The notes under the pieces: model-generated | What the model saw: only the letters and a program-made list of their open reading frames with translations | Databases searched by the model: none | Told to the model about the DNA's origin: nothing | In this document: one piece after another, positions 58,155-64,000 of the stretch | Position numbering within the stretch: position 1 is the first letter of the stretch | Layout: the number at the start of each line of letters is the position of its first letter | Translations under genes and position numbers: made by a program | DNA from: Eucalyptus grandis | Taxonomy: Eukaryota; Streptophyta; Magnoliopsida; Myrtales; Myrtaceae | Direction of reading: 5' to 3' | Assembly: GCF_016545825.1 (NCBI RefSeq) | Contig: NC_052617.1 | Span: 6,592,600-6,656,599 of the forward strand | DNA length: 64,000 bases

Positions 58155-58954
58155 GTTTATTAATAAAATAACTCAATTGGACGGAAATTCACAGCACAAA
58201 ATTCACCATGGTCAACACTCCTCCGTGCGATCGAAAAAAAGAGTGTCACCGTGCGACCCCTTTCTTACTTTTTTTTTCCACTACCCCTTTCTTACATCGC
58301 CGTTCGTCTTTTTCTCTGGAGTTGACTACACGGCTTGAAGGAATTCTGCGCGGCCAAAGACAGGTACTCCACCCAGCAGGATTTATGAGTGCCCCTTTTT
58401 CTTTTTCCTTTTCTCGTGCGGCTTTTAGACGTCCACCGTACGGCTTGTCAAGGAATTAATCACAGCCAATCAACAAAGAAACAAACCTGCGATCAAAGCA
58501 AATATATTCAATCCTCAATTATCTATATCTAACAAAACCACCCGCCCGACAAAATCCAAACTTGAATCGGATTAATGGGCGCACTGAATTTGAACAAATT
58601 AAGATCCTCCAAACAGCTCGGATTTCATACATGGGCTAAACTGCGAGATATAATGTAATACCTTTTTATTTTTTTTTTGGTAAAGTATAATGTAATACCT
58701 TTTGTTTGCAATCAAAAAAGATATTTTGTTGTTGCCAGTGCAACAATATGCGGTGGCATGCGCCCAAAGGAAATATGGCATCACTCCCTTGGTATTATCC
58801 CAACAAAGTGAGTGGTCAAACAATATTCAAGCAAATCTTCAAGCCATCATCAAATTTACTTAGAATGATATGATGAGCTGATGCAGAGGTGGATAATAGA
58901 AGAAAAAGAACAGATGACGATGGTCACATAATTTTTAGCATCTGATTATCTTAT
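58155..58954. repeat. Cluster repeat block A, copy 5
   Basis: This carries block A hallmarks ('cgatcgaaaaaaagagtgtc', 'cggcttgaaggaattctgc'). A small local duplication at about 58648-58700 repeats 'tataatgtaatacctttt' around a T-rich spacer. No gene was seen. Confidence 0.65.
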
Positions 58955-60600
58955 CTTTCTATCATGATAAAATTAGTCCTAACTCCATATTTTGGAGTAG
59001 GCCATCTTGACCTCGTTGTAATATATTCACCACCAACACACTACAGTTCTAGATCTTTGTCTATGTGTAGAACGTCTAGCATACTTGTTTCGTGCTTAGG
59101 TGATGTAATCATAATAGACGCGACATTGAGAATAAGAGAGAGGATACAGTAAGAACATATTTCAATGTAGTTGATTACTGTGTATGCACATTGGTATTTA
59201 TGTTGTACGCCATATTAGCTCACGACCTTCCCAGGGAAAAAAATGTGTTGGTTTAATTTCAGTGCAGGTGTATTTGCACCAGATTCAAGCACATATGTTC
59301 CGGCAAGAGCATGAATATTACTCAGGTGCATTCGAATGCAAAGGATAAACTGAGTTTTGCATATAGCTACAAATGAGCGTCAAAATAAACACTCATAAGA
59401 AGAGAGCTTAATCTCCCAATCTTTTTCATCGGATAATTTGCAGTATATCACTCTTCTTATAACTCCCCAGATTTGATAAAATTAGCAGGCATTGGAGAGG
59501 CAAAGGCATTGTTAATTTCTCTCTTCTTATAACCATTCGCCCTTTAGCTATTGCCTAGGATTGAAAACGGGACTTCCTGAATATAGCACCCCCATCATCC
59601 ATAGGTATTCCTTTCTTATACTACCCAGAATCACAAAACAATTTAACCGGAACCCGGGAAAGAAAATGTAATGCTACAAAGTACATTACCACAAGAGGTG
59701 TGTGTCGATTGTGTGATCATATATTGCTATTAGGTAATTGACTCGCAAGGTTATGCAGGAAATGGGTAAGAGACAAACCATGCTAACCTCTCTCGTTTTC
59801 ATTAGCAACGACTGGGTGTTCTTGAATAGACTGTACACTCCTCATAAGCTTTCGCAGCTCCTATTGGAAGTACAATGTCACCATTACCATGTGAACCTGA
59901 AGATAATTTTGACAATGCGACATAGGAGATGTCAACCGCACTAACTACCGGCAATTGGCAAATGACGTTGCACACTGAAGAACGATCTAAACATGGTGAA
60001 GTTTGTGCATGGCAAGGGCAGGTACATGCAAAATGTTGACATGGCAAGGGCAGGCACATGCAAAATGTTGTGCAAGTAATAGAGGAATGAATTAGCCCGA
60101 CTAACTGTAGGCTTGTGCAAATGTTACCCACATGCCGATGAAAAACCATCAATTTGGTTTACCTTGTCAAGAGCAGAATGTCAAATGAGAAATTACTTTC
60201 TATCTTTAGCACATAAAACTGTCCACACTTGATGTTATATACTTAAATTCTCAGTACTTATTTTTCTAGACAAATCAAATGAGCTTTTAGGCTTCGAATA
60301 TGCTGGCCCAGTTAAGCACCCAAGATCACCCATAAAAGAGAGCATGTGATGCGGGTGCAGGGTGGGCGAGTGTTGTTTTGAGTGATAATAAATAGAATCA
60401 GAGTATGTGGGAATGGATGTCAATGGGTAAATGCAACATGCCCATATCGTGCTGTGAGGTCTACTTTATCTAATTCGATGAATAAGGATTCCATGATTTA
60501 GAACACTTGTAGAAATCAGCAGCTCTCGGTAAGTATGAAGCTAGGATTTTAAGTGTATGCTTGAAAGATTTGTACCCAGCAAAGTCTGTTTCCAATGATA
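58955..60600 (-). repeat. Cluster repeat block B, copy 6
   Basis: This is closest to copy 1 but without the MULE insertion, so it serves as the empty site for that element. The gene X exon at about 59795-59870 reads ELRKLMRSVQSIQEHPVVAN then ENERG and stops, sharing the defect of copy 1. Confidence 0.55.
60008..60071. repeat. 32 bp tandem duplication
   Basis: The 32 bp unit starting 'catggcaagggcagg' occurs at 60008-60039 and 60040-60071 with one clear difference (ggtacatg versus ggcacatg). Other B copies have a single unit (for example 15186). Confidence 0.92.
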
Positions 60601-62100
60601 GGGAAGTGGACTCCTCACGCAGCCCGTACAAGCTGAACTCCTTTTCCTCTAAGAGGATGCAAATGAAACTTTGAGTAGCAGCGGTAGGCAATGCAGATTT
60701 TTCTCTTCGTTTTTTTTCAGCAACAAATAGAAACCAGGCACCCCCTCTTCCCCGTGATCATGTTCGAAATCTTCTCCTCCTTTGTCATTATCTTCGCCAA
60801 CCCAGGCCTCTAATACAGATAAAGCTCGCAGCCTGCTCTCATCACCATCTTTTGTGGCCTCAATTGAAGCATCCATTAACTCAGGTTCAACTTCTCGCAG
60901 CGACTTCCCTAACAAATGTGATTCATTAAGGAAGTTACACTGCACAACGAATCATTGACACCTCTCGCACATATTACGTAGAATACAACTAAATTAAACT
61001 GCTTTAGCAAAAAGAGACCAAAAAAAAAAAAACAAAGACACTTATGTTCCATCTGGAAATGAAAAAAAAGTGTTCAGCAAGCAAAAAATTCAAATATTTC
61101 GCACGACTTGTGCATTCTTGTACTCCTCTCCCGAGCACAACATCAAAAGTTACTCATCTTTATTGATATATGCTCGACAAACTATGCTGCAAGCACCATC
61201 AAAGCAATTTGAAAGTACAAGCTGACACACTCAAACTCAATATAAGTGGGGAAAAAGCTGCAGTTAGGAAAGAGCTGCTTATTCGAAGAACCATTTTGCC
61301 CGGAAAGAACTCATCGTGCAATAGCCAAGCATAGCAAAGCAGATAGCAGGTGAACCGGAGGAAGGCGAAAAGATTCTCACAAACACACACGTACACACAC
61401 TCACAAAAACATGAATGAAACGTAATATTTTCCTTCTCGAACATCCAGTCCCAGTCTCTGCGACAAATCAACAAACACGTCAACGGCATCGACAAATAAC
61501 AACTCAGACCAAAAGCCTCACGAGAAACAGCCACGCATTGCAGAAGCATCACCTTCGCAAGCATCCGAGCGTCCAACGCCGCTTGCTCCAGAGAAGCGAT
61601 AATGAATCTTATTGGACATCATTATATCCACGAAGCCCATGAAAGCTCAAAATCGCGCCGCCTCCAAGACACATCTCTTTTTCCCAGCAGTATCTGAGGA
61701 TGCGCTTGATTTGGGGATGGGAGAAGGAAGCGAACTCCATGCCCCCAGGGGACGTCGCCGCCGAGCCTCGCGCTACATCAGGTTGAGGCTCTTTTGGGCG
61801 TTGGAGTCGGAGTCGGAGTCGCTGCCGTCGTCCTCTCGGGGGATCGTACGGTGGCGGGGCGGTTGGGGAATCTGAGCCTGCGCGGCCGGTGATGGACGTC
61901 GCAGTGTGCGGAAGGGACCATACCGTCTGGAACAGACAACGGTGAGGACGCGACGTTGTTCCAAAGGGCGAAAGAGATATCTGTAGTGGATAATGGCTCT
62001 TGCTTCATTTTCCTTTTTTATGGCTCTTTTTTTTTTTCTAAGCTATTTGCTTGACAAATTTCATTATTCATATTTTCAATTCAACTCATACACCATTACA
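60601..62100 (-). pseudogene. Gene X block C, copy 6
   Basis: Exon-like pieces at 60690-60945 (HLLGKSLREVEPELMDASIE, then VGEDNDKGGEDFEHDHGEEG), 61430-61576 (LDARMLAKVMLLQCVAVSRE) and 61700-62008 parallel copy 1. About 30 bp inside the middle exon are missing ('aatattttccttctcgaac' near 61422). It adjoins the RLP4 3' flank. Confidence 0.4.
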
Positions 62101-62177
62101 CCAAGATACAAAATGAGAAGACATTAGAAACAAGCCTTGATAAGGGAAATGACATTTGATGCCGATTAAATGGCATC

Positions 62178-62183
62178 TTTATT
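62178..62183 (-). terminator. Putative poly(A) signal of RLP4
   Basis: Minus-strand AATAAA lies about 48 bp beyond the RLP4 stop, as in RLP1 and RLP3. Confidence 0.4.
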
Positions 62184-62230
62184 TACTAAGACTACACTAC
62201 ATGGTTTAAAGAGACAACTCCTCAACAATT

Positions 62231-64000
62231 TCACCATCCATGAAACTTGATGGCCCTCCGATCTGGCTTCTCCATCCATTGGACTGCACTTCTCTCCAGC
62301 ATTCTCACGCCTCGCGCGAGCCATTTGGGCCATCCTGTTTCAATTGCAATGTATGCTATGGAAATCCCAATGACAATTCCAGAAGCATAACCAATCCACG
62401 CTACTTTCTGTTTGAACCAACTCTCATGTCCTTTGTGGTCCAGAGTTGATGAGGATGATGGTGGAGGAAGCTGAGCATCGCCAGGGCATGCTTTTGGCAA
62501 TGGAGTTCCACATAAGCCTGGATTCCCACTAAACGAGTCGTTTGAAAATGTGCTCAATTGTTTGTCTTGAGGAATTCGACCAATAAGTTGGTTCTTCGAG
62601 AGGTTTAAGTACCCAAGATATGTCAAATCTCCCAATGCTCTAGGAATTCTCCCACTAAGCATGTTCGAAGATAAATCAAGCCATCCAATATTAGTCAAGT
62701 TTCCTAAAGTCAAAGGGATGGAACTCGTAAGGTGGTTGTGAGAAAGGTTGAGCCCTATGAGATAGCGAAGATGGCCAAAAACTTTGGGAATGTCTCCTTG
62801 GAAAAAGTTGTGTGATAAGTCAATGGATGTGAAGATGGTCAAGATCTTCACTAGCTTTGTCTCTTTCCCTTTCATCATCACAGTCACGCTATTTTCATAT
62901 GACACCCCGGAGGAAAAGGAATCCTGTGTCATGTACAATGGTCCGTGTCGCCCATCTTCTGTATTCTTCATGCCTTCAAGGTTCATTATCAAGTTGGCTG
63001 GTAAAGGACCGCAAAAGTTGTTGTTTGAGAGATCCAATATGCGCAATTTTGTAAAGATGAGATCTCCCTTCGGAATGTTCAAAGGACCCTTCAAATTATT
63101 GGATCTCAAAATGAGAACTTTCAGTTTTGGAAGTTTTCCTAACCATGTCGGGAATGCATCCTCCATCTGATTGATACTGAGATCTAAAATTTCCAGATTT
63201 GTACAATTGACAAGGGACCGGGGCAATGTCCCTTCAAACCGATTTCGGCTCAAGTCAAGAGTCGTCAATCCATCTATCAAAGAAATGGTTTGTGGAATTG
63301 TGCCCTCCAAGTGATTCATTCCCAAGTTCAAAACCGAGAGACCAATGCTAAAATTTGTTAAGCACCAGGGCAAGCTACCAATTAAGCTGTTGTTAGACAA
63401 GTCGATCATCTCGAGATTGGTGGCGTTGCATATCAAAGAAGGGATCCTTCCTATTAAAACATTATTTGCAATGGAGTAATACACTGTGACAGGAGACAAA
63501 AGTGGAATTAGCCCTCCAAATTTGTTGTTGGACAAATCTATTACTTCTAATGAGGTGTTGGAGAAAACCTTCATGGGGACCATCCAATAAAATTGTTGTT
63601 GGAAATAAATAAATATCTAAGATCAGGGAAGGAGAGTTCAAAGGCAGTGAGGTTGATCCTACCATGAAATTTGTTGGATTGCAAATCAAGGTAATACAGT
63701 TGCGGTGCTTTCAGCCAATGTGGGAATATATCATTAAACTCGTTGTGACCGAGAAGTAGTGTTGATAAGTTTGCCCATTTGACTAGGGAACGCGGTAATG
63801 GCCCTTGTAATCTATTGCTGGTCAAGTTCAGTCTCTCAAGATTGGTTATATTACCAAAACTAGGGGGTATATTTCCTAAGAGACTATTGTTCGACAAATC
63901 TAAACTCAAGAGTGAACTCAACTGACAAATAGAGGAAGGGATCTCACCAGTGAAACCATTGTTCATGGCATAAAAGTAACGAGTAGAAGGTGAAGGGATT
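62231..64000 (-). pseudogene. LRR receptor-like protein RLP4 (5' part outside window), one frame break seen
   Basis: The C-terminal 590 or so codons of an RLP are very close to RLP1. The downstream open part at 62231-63583 covers LRRs (LEILDLSINQMEDAFPTWLG), island (KGKETKLVKILTIFTSIDLS), last LRRs, NPGLCGTPLPKACPGDAQ, transmembrane GYASGIVIGISIAYIAI and tail KFHGW. The upstream open part at 63571-63966 starts in GFTGEIPSSICQLSSLLSL. They overlap with a one-base loss near 63580 ('catggggaccatcc' against 'cgtgggccaccatcc' in RLP1), which converts GWWPTK-type text into GWSP and a stop. Start and promoter lie outside the window. Only one repeat unit of the type expanded in RLP1 is visible at the edge. 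Confidence 0.88.

Noticed and set aside
1..64000. CRISPR-like or regularly spaced repeat arrays
   Set aside because: Tandem arrays present are contiguous repeats within LTRs and an LRR gene; there are no unique spacers, and the DNA is clearly of plant nuclear type.

Overview
The window reads as repeat-rich nuclear DNA of a dicot plant. It has plant-type Copia and Gypsy retrotransposons primed by initiator-Met tRNA, Mutator-like and CACTA remnants, and a cluster of Cf/RLP-type leucine-rich-repeat receptor-like protein (LRR-RLP) genes. The style suggests a woody eudicot, possibly Myrtaceae, but that last step is a guess. No prokaryotic features, CRISPR arrays, tRNA or rRNA genes were seen.

The ground plan is a segment duplicated many times in the same orientation. 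From left to right it holds block A (about 0.6-0.9 kb of non-coding sequence), block B (about 1.6 kb with a conserved exon-like stretch), block C (about 1.3 kb with acidic exon-like stretches), an LRR-RLP gene on the minus strand, and block E (up to 4.5 kb of spacer with relics of RLP promoters). Blocks B and C together look like one unidentified multi-exon minus-strand gene ('gene X') that was duplicated along with the RLP. RLP loci lie at 5300-8295 (RLP1), 17467-19933 (RLP2, badly decayed), 24521-26941 (RLP3), 52889-53206 (3' stub) and 62231-64000 (RLP4, runs off the window). None is a single open frame here. RLP1, RLP3 and RLP4 each have one to four one-base frame breaks but a clean C-terminal half with island domain, transmembrane helix and basic tail. 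A sixth locus near 58154 has lost its RLP and spacer completely.

Mobile DNA has reshaped the cluster. A 229-230 bp-LTR Copia element (35923-52459, minus) sits inside one block C. Its gag gene is split by a 10.9 kb chromodomain-type Gypsy element (40419-51331, minus) with about 3.3 kb LTRs. A near-palindromic non-autonomous Mutator-like element lies at 1066-2073, and a related half-element at 53207-53780 truncates an RLP. A CACTA terminus lies at 9137, and a 342 bp hairpin-bearing insertion at 16994-17335. Two B blocks carry an extra plus-strand gene fragment with a zinc-ribbon-like CxxC motif.

Functionally, the only host genes I can name by family are the RLPs: membrane receptors without a kinase that in other plants signal through SOBIR1/BAK1 in immunity. 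The window is best described as an immune-receptor cluster undergoing birth-and-death evolution. I see no convincing evidence of a wholly new biological system. The most unusual signals are the 207 bp in-gene LRR repeat array of RLP1, the co-duplicated unidentified gene X, and the pattern of LTR differences concentrated at CG/CHG sites.
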